This document shows positions 7,637-15,987 of a DNA stretch of 64,000 nt, one piece after another. Made by a program: the position numbers and the translations under genes. Source of the stretch: Aquabacter sp040755535. Its GTDB lineage: Bacteria > Pseudomonadota > Alphaproteobacteria > Rhizobiales > Xanthobacteraceae. The stretch lies in NCBI GenBank assembly GCA_040755535.1, contig JBFMAV010000002.1:1-64000 (forward strand), written 5' to 3'. Each line of letters starts with the position of its first letter. Position 1 is the first letter of the stretch. The notes below the pieces were generated by a model that was given only the letters and a program-made list of their open reading frames with translations, made no database searches and had not been told where the DNA came from.

Positions 7637-8523
7637 GCGCGATGCCCGCCATCACCTATAACTTCGCCTATCTCGATGAGCAGACGAAGCGGATGATCCG
7701 CCGAGCCATTCTCAAGGCCATCGCCATCCCCGGCTATCAGGTGCCCTTTGCCAGCCGCGAGATGCCCATGCCCTACGGCTGGGGCACGGGCGGTGTCCAG
7801 CTCACCGCGGCCATCCTGGGGGTGGACGATGTGCTGAAGGTGATCGACCAAGGCTCCGACGACACCACCAATGCGGTTGCGATCCGCGGGTTCTTCGAAG
7901 CGACCGCCGGCATCGCCACCACCACGCGCACCGCGCAGGCCAGCGTGATCCAGACCCGCCACCGGATACCCGAGGCGCCTCTGAAGGAGGGGCAGGTGCT
8001 TGTCTATCAGGTGCCGATCCCCGAACCGCTGCGATTCCTGGAGCCGCGCGAGACCGAGACGCGAAAGCTTCACGCCCTTGCCGACTACGGCCTGATGCAT
8101 GTGAAACTCTATGAGGACATTTCGCGCCACGGCCATATCGCAACCACCTATGCCTATCCGGTGGCGGTGGCCGGCCGTTATGTGATGGACCCTTCGCCCA
8201 TCCCGAAGTTCGACAATCCCAAGATGGATGATTGCCCCGCCTTGCAGCTGTTCGGCGCGGGGCGCGAACAGCGCATTTATGCCATTCCGCCCCATACGCG
8301 GGTGGTGTCCCTGGATTTTGACGACCACCCGTTTGAGGTCCAGCGGTTCGATCGCCCCTGCGCCCTGTGCGGCGCGGAGAATGTCTATCTCGACGAGGTG
8401 ATCCTGGATGACGCTGGAGGGCGCATGTTCGTGTGTTCCGACACCGATAACTGCGAGACCCGCCGGGACCAGGGCCATGTGGGTGCCCTGGGCACCCCGC
8501 TGCCGGAGGGGATGAAGCCATGA
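7633..8523 (+). CDS. phnJ: C-P lyase, radical SAM phosphonate-cleaving subunit
   Basis: PhnJ is the catalytic subunit that uses S-adenosylmethionine and a [4Fe-4S] cluster to cut the carbon-phosphorus bond, giving a cyclic ribosyl phosphate and an alkane. The 296-residue product keeps all four conserved cysteines, at about 243, 246, 268 and 274, in the pattern C-x2-C-x21-C-x5-C. The N-terminal YNFAYLDEQTKRMIRRAILKAIAIPG and the glycine-rich YGWGTGGVQ region (candidate radical glycine) are intact. It should therefore be active. Four-base overlaps on both sides (phnI, phnK) point to tight translational coupling. Confidence 0.96.
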   Translation: MSAMPAITYNFAYLDEQTKRMIRRAILKAIAIPGYQVPFASREMPMPYGWGTGGVQLTAAILGVDDVLKVIDQGSDDTTNAVAIRGFFEATAGIATTTRTAQASVIQTRHRIPEAPLKEGQVLVYQVPIPEPLRFLEPRETETRKLHALADYGLMHVKLYEDISRHGHIATTYAYPVAVAGRYVMDPSPIPKFDNPKMDDCPALQLFGAGREQRIYAIPPHTRVVSLDFDDHPFEVQRFDRPCALCGAENVYLDEVILDDAGGRMFVCSDTDNCETRRDQGHVGALGTPLPEGMKP

Positions 8524-9320
8524 GCCCGCGCGCCCCCCTGCCGCTGGATCTCGACACCCCCCTCCTGGTGGCCCATCGCCTGACGAAACACTATGGCGCG
8601 CGCATCGGCTGCGAGGATGTGGACCTGGAGGTGTTTCCGGGCGAAGTGCTGGCTGTCGTCGGCGAGTCCGGCTCCGGCAAGTCTACTTTGCTCGCCCTGC
8701 TGGCGAGCGAATTGCAGCCTAGCGCCGGCCGCGTGTGCTATCGCCAGGACGGACGCTTGCAGGATCTCGCGGACCTGGGCGAGGCGGAGCGGCGGCGCCT
8801 GCTGCGCACCCAATGGGGTTTCGTGCGCCAGAATCCCGAACAGGGCCTGCGCATGGCCGTGTCCGCCGGGGGCAATGTGGGCGAACGGCTTATGGCCGTG
8901 GGGGAGCGCAATTACGGTACAATCCGTCGCGAAGCACTGACGTGGCTGGAGCGGGTTGAGATCGCCGCCGACCGCATCGACGATGATCCCCGCGCCTTCT
9001 CCGGCGGCATGCGCCAGCGCCTGCAGATCGCCCGCAATCTCGTCACCCACCCCCGGCTCGTCTTCATGGATGAACCGACCGGCGGCCTCGACGTCTCCGT
9101 CCAGGCCCGCCTGCTGGACCTCATCCGCTCCCTGGTCTCCGACCTCGGCGCGGCGGTGATCCTGGTCACCCATGACCTTGCCGTGGCGCGGCTTTTGTCG
9201 CACCGGATCATGGTGATGCGCCGGGGCCGGGTGATCGAAACCGGACTGACGGACCAGGTTCTGGACGACCCCCAGCAGCCCTATACTCAGCTCCTCGTCG
9301 CCTCGGTGCTCGCCGCATGA
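8520..9320 (+). CDS. phnK: C-P lyase-associated ABC-type ATPase PhnK
   Basis: PhnK is an ABC ATPase of 266 residues that docks on PhnJ in the C-P lyase complex rather than driving transport. Walker A (GESGSGKST) lies near residue 48, the signature is FSGGMRQR near 160, and Walker B is LVFMDEPTGGLDV near 180, followed by the H-loop THDLAVARLL. The family resembles dipeptide-transporter ATPases, but the overlap with phnJ and phnL settles the identity. No permease or binding-protein gene accompanies this part of the operon. Confidence 0.94.
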   Translation: MSPRAPLPLDLDTPLLVAHRLTKHYGARIGCEDVDLEVFPGEVLAVVGESGSGKSTLLALLASELQPSAGRVCYRQDGRLQDLADLGEAERRRLLRTQWGFVRQNPEQGLRMAVSAGGNVGERLMAVGERNYGTIRREALTWLERVEIAADRIDDDPRAFSGGMRQRLQIARNLVTHPRLVFMDEPTGGLDVSVQARLLDLIRSLVSDLGAAVILVTHDLAVARLLSHRIMVMRRGRVIETGLTDQVLDDPQQPYTQLLVASVLAA

Positions 9321-10060
9321 CCTGCCTTGCTCCCGCCCCCCACCTCCCCGGCGTCAACGCGGCATCCGCCGTGCTCCGGGTCGCCGGAGTCGCCAAGACC
9401 TTCACCCTGCATTTGCGAGATGGATTGCAGCTTCCGGTGGTGGCCGACGCCGACCTTTGGGTGGCGGCGGGCGAATGCGTCGCGCTCGGCGGCCCGTCGG
9501 GCGCGGGCAAGAGTTCGCTGCTGAAGATGGTCTATGGCAATTACCGGGTGGATCGTGGCCAGATCCTGCTCCAGGCCGGCGCGCAGGTTGTTGATATCGC
9601 CCGGGCGACGCCCCGGCAGATCCTGGCGCTGCGCCGCGCGCGGATCGGATATGTCAGCCAGTTCCTGCGCGTCATCCCCCGCATCTCGGCCCTGGATGTG
9701 GTGGCCGAGCCGCTGCGGGACGAGGGTGTGCCGGCCGAAGCGGCATCCCAACGGGCGCGCGCCCTCCTCGCCCGCTTGAACCTGCCGGAACGACTCTGGT
9801 CCCTCCCCCCCGCGACCTTCTCCGGCGGCGAGCAACAGCGCGTGAACATCGCCCGCGGCTTCATCGCGTCGCGCGACCTGCTCCTGCTGGACGAGCCCAC
9901 CGCCTCCCTCGACGCCAGCAATGCGGCGGCCGTGATCGACCTCATCCGCGCCAAAAAGGCGGAGGGGACCGCCGTTCTCGGCATTTTTCATGATGCCGCG
10001 GTCCGCGACCAGGTCGCGGATCGGATCGTTGATGTCACGCGTTTCGGAGCCTCCGCATGA
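9317..10060 (+). CDS. phnL: C-P lyase-associated ABC-type ATPase PhnL
   Basis: PhnL is a 247-residue ATPase needed, with PhnGHI, for the first nucleosidase step. Walker A (GPSGAGKSS) lies near residue 58, the signature is FSGGEQQR near 171, and Walker B is LLLLDEPTASLD near 190. The ATG overlaps the phnK stop by four bases. A LolD-like sequence style is typical for PhnL, and the position between phnK and phnM removes doubt. The first 15 or so residues are Pro/Ala-rich and not expected to be conserved. Confidence 0.93.
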   Translation: MTCLAPAPHLPGVNAASAVLRVAGVAKTFTLHLRDGLQLPVVADADLWVAAGECVALGGPSGAGKSSLLKMVYGNYRVDRGQILLQAGAQVVDIARATPRQILALRRARIGYVSQFLRVIPRISALDVVAEPLRDEGVPAEAASQRARALLARLNLPERLWSLPPATFSGGEQQRVNIARGFIASRDLLLLDEPTASLDASNAAAVIDLIRAKKAEGTAVLGIFHDAAVRDQVADRIVDVTRFGASA

Positions 10061-11202
10061 CCCAGACCGAGACAGTCCTCGCCAATGCCCGTCTCGTGCT
10101 GGCCAACGAAGTGGTCAGCGGGCACGTGGTGCTGCGCGATGGCCGGATCGCCGGGGTCGATACGGGCGTTGCCCCCCGAGCCGGGCTCGACCTCGGCGGA
10201 GACTATCTCCTCCCGGGCCTCGTCGAACTCCATACCGACCACGTGGAGGGCCACCTCGCGCCGCGTCCGAAAGTAAAATGGAACGCCTTCGCCGCCATCC
10301 TCGCCCATGACGCCCAGATCGCCGCCTCGGGCATCACGACGGTCTTCGATTCCCTGCGGGTCTGGCCCGACAAGAAGGCCGTGGGCATGGATGGCGATGC
10401 GCCGGTCCTTGCCGCCGCCCTGGCGCAGGCCAAGGCCGCCGACGCCCTGCGCGCCGACCACCTCCTGCATCTGCGTTGCGAGGTCGCCACCGATACGGTT
10501 GCGGCGGATGCCGAGGCCCTGATGGACAGGTTCGATGTCCGCCTCGTATCGCTGATGGACCATACACCCGGTCAGCGCCAATTCCTGAGTATCGCGCAGT
10601 TCCGCGCTTACTACATGAAGAAAAGCGGGATTACGGACGCGGAAATGGACATTATCGTCGCGGATCGCTTGGTTGCGCACGCGAAATATGCGCGCGAAAA
10701 TCGCGCACGCCTCGTCGCCGCCGCCCAGGCACGCGGGATCGTCCTCGCGAGCCATGACGATGGAACCTCCGCCCATGTGGAAGAGGCGATCTCCGACAAG
10801 GTCGCCATCGCCGAGTTCCCCACCACCCCCGAGGCCGCGCGCCTCTCGCATGCGGCCGGCATCAAGGTGTTGATGGGCGCGCCGAATCTGGTGCGGGGCG
10901 GCTCACATACGGGCAATGTCTCGGCCCAATCCCTCGCGCAGGCGGGCATGCTCGACATCCTCTCGTCCGACTATGTGCCCTCCAGCCTGCTCTGGGCCGC
11001 GTTTGATCTGCCGGAACGCGCATCGGCCATCTCTCTTCCCACCGCCGTCGCCATGGTGACCCGAACCCCCGCCCATGCCGCGGGCCTCACCGACCGGGGC
11101 GAGATCGCCCCCGGCTTGCGGGCCGATCTGGTGCAAGTGGCCGTCGCAGGCACCCATCCGATCGTCAAGGCGGTGTGGCGCGAAGGGCGCCGCGTGGCAT
11201 GA
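10057..11202 (+). CDS. phnM: Alpha-D-ribose 1-methylphosphonate 5-triphosphate diphosphatase
   Basis: PhnM removes pyrophosphate from the ribosyl-triphosphate phosphonate, giving the substrate of PhnJ. The 381-residue amidohydrolase shows the metal-binding motif HTDHVEGHLAPRP near residue 59, a later LMDHTPGQRQF block, ASHDDGTSAHVEEA (second metal region, near residue 235) and SSDYVPSSLLWAAF near 310. The length matches the family. It overlaps phnL by four bases at its start and phnN by four bases at its end. The motif order rules out a general dihydroorotase. Confidence 0.95.
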   Translation: MTQTETVLANARLVLANEVVSGHVVLRDGRIAGVDTGVAPRAGLDLGGDYLLPGLVELHTDHVEGHLAPRPKVKWNAFAAILAHDAQIAASGITTVFDSLRVWPDKKAVGMDGDAPVLAAALAQAKAADALRADHLLHLRCEVATDTVAADAEALMDRFDVRLVSLMDHTPGQRQFLSIAQFRAYYMKKSGITDAEMDIIVADRLVAHAKYARENRARLVAAAQARGIVLASHDDGTSAHVEEAISDKVAIAEFPTTPEAARLSHAAGIKVLMGAPNLVRGGSHTGNVSAQSLAQAGMLDILSSDYVPSSLLWAAFDLPERASAISLPTAVAMVTRTPAHAAGLTDRGEIAPGLRADLVQVAVAGTHPIVKAVWREGRRVA

Positions 11203-11789
11203 GCGGACGGTTCGGCCCCGGCGCCTTGATCCTGGTCGTCGGTCCCTCTGGCGCCGGCAAGGATACCTTGATCGACGTCGCACGGGGTGTCCTCGCGGAG
11301 CGGCCGGACATTCACGTAGCCCGACGCCTGGTCACGCGGCCTGTGGGCGCCGGCGAAGTGCATGGGACCCTGTCGCAAGCGGAGTTCGACGCCCGCCGGC
11401 CGGGCTTTCCGCTGAGTTGGTCCGCGCACGGCTTGTCCTATGCCCTGGGAGAGGATGTGGCGGACTGGCTCCGAGCCGGGCATACCGTCATTGCAAACGG
11501 CTCCCGCGCGGCACTGCCCGAGGCGCGCCAACGGTTCGAGCGGCTCTGCGTGGTGCATGTCACTGCCCCGCTCGAGCTGCGCGCGCAACGCCTTGCGGCA
11601 CGCGGGCGCGAAAGCGAAGCGGACATTCTCGAGCGCCTGAGACGCACCCCGGCGCTTGATGTGGCACCGGGCCTGGAAATCGACAATGTGGGAACCCCCG
11701 AACAGGGCGGGCGACGGCTCGCGGAATTTGTTCTGCGGGCGGCCGCCCTGTCCTCATTGCCTGTAGTGCTGGATCCGAGTGGTCCGTAA
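11199..11789 (+). CDS. phnN: Ribose 1,5-bisphosphate phosphokinase
   Basis: PhnN phosphorylates ribose 1,5-bisphosphate to PRPP, the salvage end of the C-P lyase pathway. The 196-residue protein is a guanylate-kinase-like P-loop enzyme with Walker A GPSGAGKDTL near residue 14 and the conserved RRLVTRPVG near 40-50. The ATG at 11199 overlaps the phnM stop; the upstream GTG in the same frame lies inside phnM. Its last 36 bases overlap the 3' end of the opposing sciP gene. No phnO or phnP follows, so the cyclic phosphodiesterase step must be encoded elsewhere. Confidence 0.92.
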   Translation: MSGRFGPGALILVVGPSGAGKDTLIDVARGVLAERPDIHVARRLVTRPVGAGEVHGTLSQAEFDARRPGFPLSWSAHGLSYALGEDVADWLRAGHTVIANGSRAALPEARQRFERLCVVHVTAPLELRAQRLAARGRESEADILERLRRTPALDVAPGLEIDNVGTPEQGGRRLAEFVLRAAALSSLPVVLDPSGP

Positions 11790-12029
11790 TCCCGGCAGAC
11801 CATGGCGATCGATGGAGGCTTGCCAGGACAGGAACTCATCCACCGTCAGAGTGTAGCGCTTGCACGCCTCCTCCAGGCTGATGAGACCGCCACGCACCGC
11901 CGCCACGACCTCGGCTTTTCGCCGGATCACCCAGCGGCGCGTGTCCGGCGGCGGAAGGTCCGCGATGGTCAGCGGACTGCCATCCGGGCCAATCACATAT
12001 TTCACTCTCGGCCGATACGCATCGGTCAT
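11754..12029 (-). CDS. sciP: CtrA inhibitor SciP (DUF1153 family)
   Basis: SciP is a small alphaproteobacterial cell-cycle protein that binds the CtrA response regulator and blocks its activation of promoters after replication starts. The 91-residue product carries the family blocks RPRVKYVIGPDGSPLTIADL, RRWVIRRKAEVVAAVRGG, the helix-turn-helix-like SLEEACKRYTLTVDEFLSWQ, and an end close to LRTTRIQHYRQ. The ATG at 12029 is preferred to the GTG at 12041. It is read towards phnN, and their 3' ends overlap by 36 bases. Two CtrA-like boxes lie upstream, consistent with the known CtrA control of sciP. Confidence 0.93.
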   Translation of the reverse strand: MTDAYRPRVKYVIGPDGSPLTIADLPPPDTRRWVIRRKAEVVAAVRGGLISLEEACKRYTLTVDEFLSWQASIDRHGLPGLRTTRIQHYRQ

Positions 12030-12128
12030 CGTAACGCTCACCCAATTACTCTACCCAACCCGCAGTGAGCATGCAGGGGGGCAATGAACATTTCCCTAAA
12101 ACAAAATAGAATGCCTCGTTTACTTGTC

Positions 12129-12165
12129 TTAAGAGCCGGTAAAACAGAGCTTAAATCTAGGTAAA
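12129..12165. promoter_or_regulatory. Two CtrA-like boxes upstream of sciP
   Basis: TTAA-N7-TAAA occurs twice, at 12129-12143 and 12151-12165, on a 22-base period (two helical turns). Each matches 7 of 8 fixed bases of the CtrA consensus TTAA-N7-TTAA. They lie about 100-136 bases before the sciP ATG in an AT-rich stretch of otherwise GC-rich DNA. The surrounding 12030-12296 gap holds nothing else coding. Confidence 0.6.
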
Positions 12166-12251
12166 TCCAAAGAACAGATAATTAATTCTCGGATACCATT
12201 ACGCGAAACACTTCGGCGCTTCGCGAAACGGCACAGGTTGAGTCAGGTGAG

Positions 12252-12286
12252 AAAAAAATCGCGGCGGCAAGGCAGACCCGGCCGCG
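12252..12286 (-). terminator. Rho-independent terminator after glyS
   Basis: On the minus strand, the arms CGCGGC and GCCGCG (forward 12281-12286 and 12260-12265) enclose a 15-base loop and are followed by a run of seven T (forward A-run 12252-12258). It lies just past the glyS stop, separating glyS from sciP. Confidence 0.65.
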
Positions 12287-12296
12287 CATGCCCTTT

Positions 12297-14531
12297 TCAG
12301 CCCTCGATCCGATCGAAATCGGCAATGGCGCGGGTTGCGGAGCGGATCTCGTCGAGAAGGCGCAGCCGGTTCGCTCGCAGGGCGGGATCGGCTGCATTGA
12401 CGGTGACGGCTTCGAAAAAGGCGTCCACGGGTGCACGCAATTGGGAGAGCGCGGTCATGGCGTTTTCGAAATCCTCATCTGCCAGGGCGCGCGCCGCCTG
12501 TCCCTTCACTGCTTCGATGGCAGCCGCTAGGCGCTCCTCTGCCGGCTCGGCCAGGAGCCTTGCGTCGGCCGGGCCTTGATAGCGCGCCCCATCCTTCTTT
12601 TCCTCAATTCTCAGGATGTTCACTGCGCGGCGATAGCCGGCGAGCAGGGTGCGCCCGTCCTCCGTCTCCAGGAACTGTTGCAGCGCATCCACGCGGGCGA
12701 CGATCATCAACAGGTCGTCTTGCCCCGGCAGGGCGAAGACGGCGTCCACTAGATCGTGCCGCGCGCCCCGCTCGCGCACATGCACCTTCAGCCTCTCGGC
12801 GAAGAAGGCGATGAGGTCGTCCGCGAGATCCCCGGCGAGCGAGGCGCCCTCGATGCGCTCCATCACCTGCGGATCGGCCTCAGGGTCTCCCTTGAGCAGC
12901 CGGCGCGCCAGATTGCGGAGCAGTTCGCTCACGACCTTGTCGGCCAGCGCCTCGAGCTTGAACACATCCTGGGGATGAGCGTCGTAATGCCCTTCGCCGA
13001 GCAATGGCCGCGCCGCATCGACCAGCAGCGGGCGCAAGGGTAGGCGCAAGCCATTGTCGAGGATGATGCGGATCACCCCGAGCGCCGCACGCCGCAGCGC
13101 ATAGGGATCCTTGGAGCCGGTCGGCTTTTCATCGATCGCCCAGAACCCGACGAGGGTGTCGATCTTGTCGGCAAGCGCCACGGAAATGGACACAGGTGCA
13201 CTCGGCACGCGGTCGGATGGCCCTTGGGGCTTGTAATGGTCCTCGCAGGCCGCCGCGATCTCGACCGGCAGGCCCTCGCCCTGCGCATAATAGCGGCCCA
13301 TCAGCCCCTGAAGTTCGGGAAATTCACCGACGACTTCCGTCAGAAGGTCAGCCTTGGCGATGCGCCCTGCCGCCTCCGCCACGTCGGGATCGGCCGCCAC
13401 CATGGGCGCAATGCGGCGCGCCAGGAGCGCGATACGCGCGATGCGCTCCGCCTGGGTGCCGATTTTTTCGTGGAAGGTGATCTGGCTGAAGCGGGCGAGC
13501 CGGTCCTCAAGCCGCGTCTTGCGATCGGTGTCCCAGAAGAATTTCGCGTCCGACAGCCGCGCGCGGATCACCCGCTCATTGCCGGCGACAATTGCCGCAC
13601 CATCATCGGTGGCGGCAAGGTTCGAGACGAGGACGAAGCGGTTTGCGAGCCGCCCGCTGCGCGGGTCGCGCAGCACGAAGCACTTCTGGTTGGCGCGAAT
13701 GGTCGCCCGGATGACCTCGTCCGGAATATCCAGGAACGCGGCATCGAACCCGCCGATCAGCGCGACCGGCCATTCCACCAGTCCGCACACCTCTTCCAGA
13801 AGCCCTTCGTCCTCGACCAGTTCGAGACCGTGAACCAGAGCCAGATTGCGCGCATCCGCCATGATGATGGACTTACGACGCTCGCGGTCGACGATGACCT
13901 TGGCCCCCTCCAGCTTTGCCATCCAGTCGTCCAAACGGCGCACATCGAGCGGACCTGGAGACAGGAAACGGTGGCCATAGGTCACGTCGGACGACAAGAC
14001 GCCGCCCACCTCGAACCTCACCACCTCCGGATCCTCCAGGTCCGTGCCGAAGGTGCAGACGATGGAGTGCAGGGGACGCACCCACCGCAAGCTGCCCGTG
14101 CCCCAGCGCATGGATTTCGGCCAGGGGAAGGAGCGGACGATCTGCGGGACGATCTCGGCGATCACCTCCGTCGTGGGGCGACCGGCCTTTTCCACTACGG
14201 CGACATAGAAATCGCCCTTCTTGGGGTCGGATTGTATGGTCGCCTGATCCAGGGACGAGAGACCGGCGCTCTTCAGAAAGCCTTGGACCGCACCTTCCGG
14301 CGCACCCACGCGGGGTCCTTTGCGCTCCTCGCGTGTGTCAGCCTGTCGCCCCGGAAGGCCATGCACGGCGAGCGCGAGCCGGCGCGGCGTAACGAAGGCC
14401 TTCGCGCCCTCATAGAGCAGACCCCGCTCCACTAACGCGTCGGTCACCAGCTTGCGCAGCGTCTCCGCCGCCTGAGCCTGCATGCGGGCCGGGATTTCTT
14501 CGCTGAACAGTTCGAGGAGCAGATCAGGCAT
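12297..14531 (-). CDS. glyS: Glycyl-tRNA synthetase beta subunit
   Basis: This is the beta chain of the bacterial alpha2beta2 glycyl-tRNA synthetase, which holds the tRNA-binding parts while GlyQ activates glycine. The 744-residue protein begins MPDLLLELFSEEIPARM, the standard family N-terminus. It carries the HD-like middle region and ends in a DALR-type anticodon-binding segment (residues about 620-740). It is some 50 residues longer than the E. coli subunit, as usual for alphaproteobacteria. The in-frame ATG 17 codons upstream is less likely. It is separated from glyQ by an intervening MFS gene. Confidence 0.95.
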   Translation of the reverse strand: MPDLLLELFSEEIPARMQAQAAETLRKLVTDALVERGLLYEGAKAFVTPRRLALAVHGLPGRQADTREERKGPRVGAPEGAVQGFLKSAGLSSLDQATIQSDPKKGDFYVAVVEKAGRPTTEVIAEIVPQIVRSFPWPKSMRWGTGSLRWVRPLHSIVCTFGTDLEDPEVVRFEVGGVLSSDVTYGHRFLSPGPLDVRRLDDWMAKLEGAKVIVDRERRKSIIMADARNLALVHGLELVEDEGLLEEVCGLVEWPVALIGGFDAAFLDIPDEVIRATIRANQKCFVLRDPRSGRLANRFVLVSNLAATDDGAAIVAGNERVIRARLSDAKFFWDTDRKTRLEDRLARFSQITFHEKIGTQAERIARIALLARRIAPMVAADPDVAEAAGRIAKADLLTEVVGEFPELQGLMGRYYAQGEGLPVEIAAACEDHYKPQGPSDRVPSAPVSISVALADKIDTLVGFWAIDEKPTGSKDPYALRRAALGVIRIILDNGLRLPLRPLLVDAARPLLGEGHYDAHPQDVFKLEALADKVVSELLRNLARRLLKGDPEADPQVMERIEGASLAGDLADDLIAFFAERLKVHVRERGARHDLVDAVFALPGQDDLLMIVARVDALQQFLETEDGRTLLAGYRRAVNILRIEEKKDGARYQGPADARLLAEPAEERLAAAIEAVKGQAARALADEDFENAMTALSQLRAPVDAFFEAVTVNAADPALRANRLRLLDEIRSATRAIADFDRIEG

Positions 14532-14621
14532 GGTGTCTTCCGTCGCAGACGATTGGCATTCCGAGGGCGGGACGCCGGCCATTCGTCCTGAAACTTGAAC
14601 CGAGCGGACGCATTATCCGAA

Positions 14622-14640
14622 CCGCTTGCAATGCAAGCGG
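14622..14640. other. Hairpin between the MFS gene and glyS
   Basis: CCGCTTGC and GCAAGCGG form an 8-9 bp perfect stem over a 1-3 base turn. It sits in the 154-base gap between the MFS stop (14686) and the glyS start (14531), with no T-run. It could be a processing or attenuation element within the glyQ-MFS-glyS transcript. The rest of this gap shows no gene. Confidence 0.4.
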
Positions 14641-14685
14641 ACTGGCGGGTGCTCTAGAGGGTTTCCGCTCATCCGTCGAGTGCAC

Positions 14686-15987
14686 TCAGGACAGCGGGCG
14701 CCCGGTGCGGTCGGTCATGGTGAGGGCCGCAACCAGCGAGATGACCGCGAGCGCCGTCAAATAATATGCGGGCGCCATATCGTCATGGGTGCGGTTGATG
14801 AGGTAGGCCGCGACCATGGGCGCCGTGCCGCCCGCAAGGCCGAGGGAGATATTGTAGCTCACCGACAAGGCCGAGCACCGTGTCCGGTGCTCGAACATTT
14901 CCACAAGGAGGATTGGCATGGGGCCGGCATAAGCGCCGATCAAAAGGGCGAAGCCGAGTTGCCCGAGTTGCGCCCGCATGGGATCGCCGCTGGCGATCAG
15001 GTGGAAGAGCGGCCAGGAAAACAGCACCAGCCCCGCCAGCCCGGCCACCACCACAACTTTTCGCCCCACGAGATCGGTGAAGCTTGAAAAGAGGAACACG
15101 AAGACGAGCAAGGCGAGCATGCTGACGGTGTTGACCTGCAGCGCCTGGCGCTCCGGCATGCCGTCAATCTGATGCATGTAGGTCGTCAGATAGACGAAGA
15201 TCAAATAGAACCCGGCGCCCAGCATGGCGTTGAGCGCGATGGCGCGCAGAATGTTCCGCCATTCCACCCGGAACGCTTCGACCAACGGCGCCCCACTCCC
15301 TGCATGGGGCGCGGTGGGCGCGTCATCCAGCCCGGTGCGCAGGAAGAGCGTGAACCCGCCGAGGATGACCCCGAGCAGGAAGGGAATGCGCCATCCCCAC
15401 TCCACCAATTGCTCGCTGGTCAGCAGCGAGGCGGTCAGGGCGGCGACGGCGGAGCCGAGCAAGGTGCCCCCCGTCCCGCCCATGCTGGCGAAGGAGGTGA
15501 TGAGGCCGCGGCGCTTGGGATGGGTACTCTCACCAAGAAAGATCGCCGCCGTCGTGTATTCGCCGCCGATCGAAACGCCCTGCAAGAGACGCAGGACCAG
15601 AAGAAGCACCGGCGCCAGCGCGCCGATCTGCACATAGGTCGGCAGGAGACCGATGACGACCGTCGAGACGGTCATCACTCCCGCCGAGATGTAAAGGGCG
15701 AGACGCCGTCCGTAGCGGTCCCCGATATGGCCGAAAATGATTGCCCCCAGCGGACGCATCAGGAACGACGCAGCGAAAATGCCGAAGGCGGAAATCAGCC
15801 CGACGAAGGCATCGGAGGCCGGGAAGAAATTCCTCGCGAAGATCGAAGCGAGAAATCCGTAGGCTGCGAAATCATACCATTCCAGGAGGTTGCCGAGCGC
15901 ACCGGCGGCGATCACACGCGGGGTGACGGGCGCGCCGCGCCCCGCCTGCGTTCCCCTCGGTTCTGCGACCTCGACTGCAATGCTCAC
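14686..15987 (-). CDS. MFS transporter, metabolite:H+ symporter type
   Basis: This is a 433-residue twelve-helix inner-membrane carrier of the MHS branch (ProP/KgtP/citrate-like). Visible signatures are GNLLEWYDFAAYGFLASIFARNFFP in helix 1, the loop 2-3 motif FGHIGDRYGRR, and the RLLQGVSIGGEY region in helix 4-5. Substrates of this branch are organic acids or osmolytes; the exact one cannot be told. The GTG at 15987 overlaps the glyQ stop (GTGA), implying coupled translation. A metabolite carrier between the two glycyl-tRNA synthetase genes is unusual. Longer upstream frames only shadow glyQ. Confidence 0.85.
   Translation of the reverse strand: MSIAVEVAEPRGTQAGRGAPVTPRVIAAGALGNLLEWYDFAAYGFLASIFARNFFPASDAFVGLISAFGIFAASFLMRPLGAIIFGHIGDRYGRRLALYISAGVMTVSTVVIGLLPTYVQIGALAPVLLLVLRLLQGVSIGGEYTTAAIFLGESTHPKRRGLITSFASMGGTGGTLLGSAVAALTASLLTSEQLVEWGWRIPFLLGVILGGFTLFLRTGLDDAPTAPHAGSGAPLVEAFRVEWRNILRAIALNAMLGAGFYLIFVYLTTYMHQIDGMPERQALQVNTVSMLALLVFVFLFSSFTDLVGRKVVVVAGLAGLVLFSWPLFHLIASGDPMRAQLGQLGFALLIGAYAGPMPILLVEMFEHRTRCSALSVSYNISLGLAGGTAPMVAAYLINRTHDDMAPAYYLTALAVISLVAALTMTDRTGRPLS

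Noticed and set aside
13224..14435. A 403-codon open frame opposite glyS
   Set aside because: It is antisense to glyS, lacks a ribosome site and domain, and is a shadow of GC codon bias.
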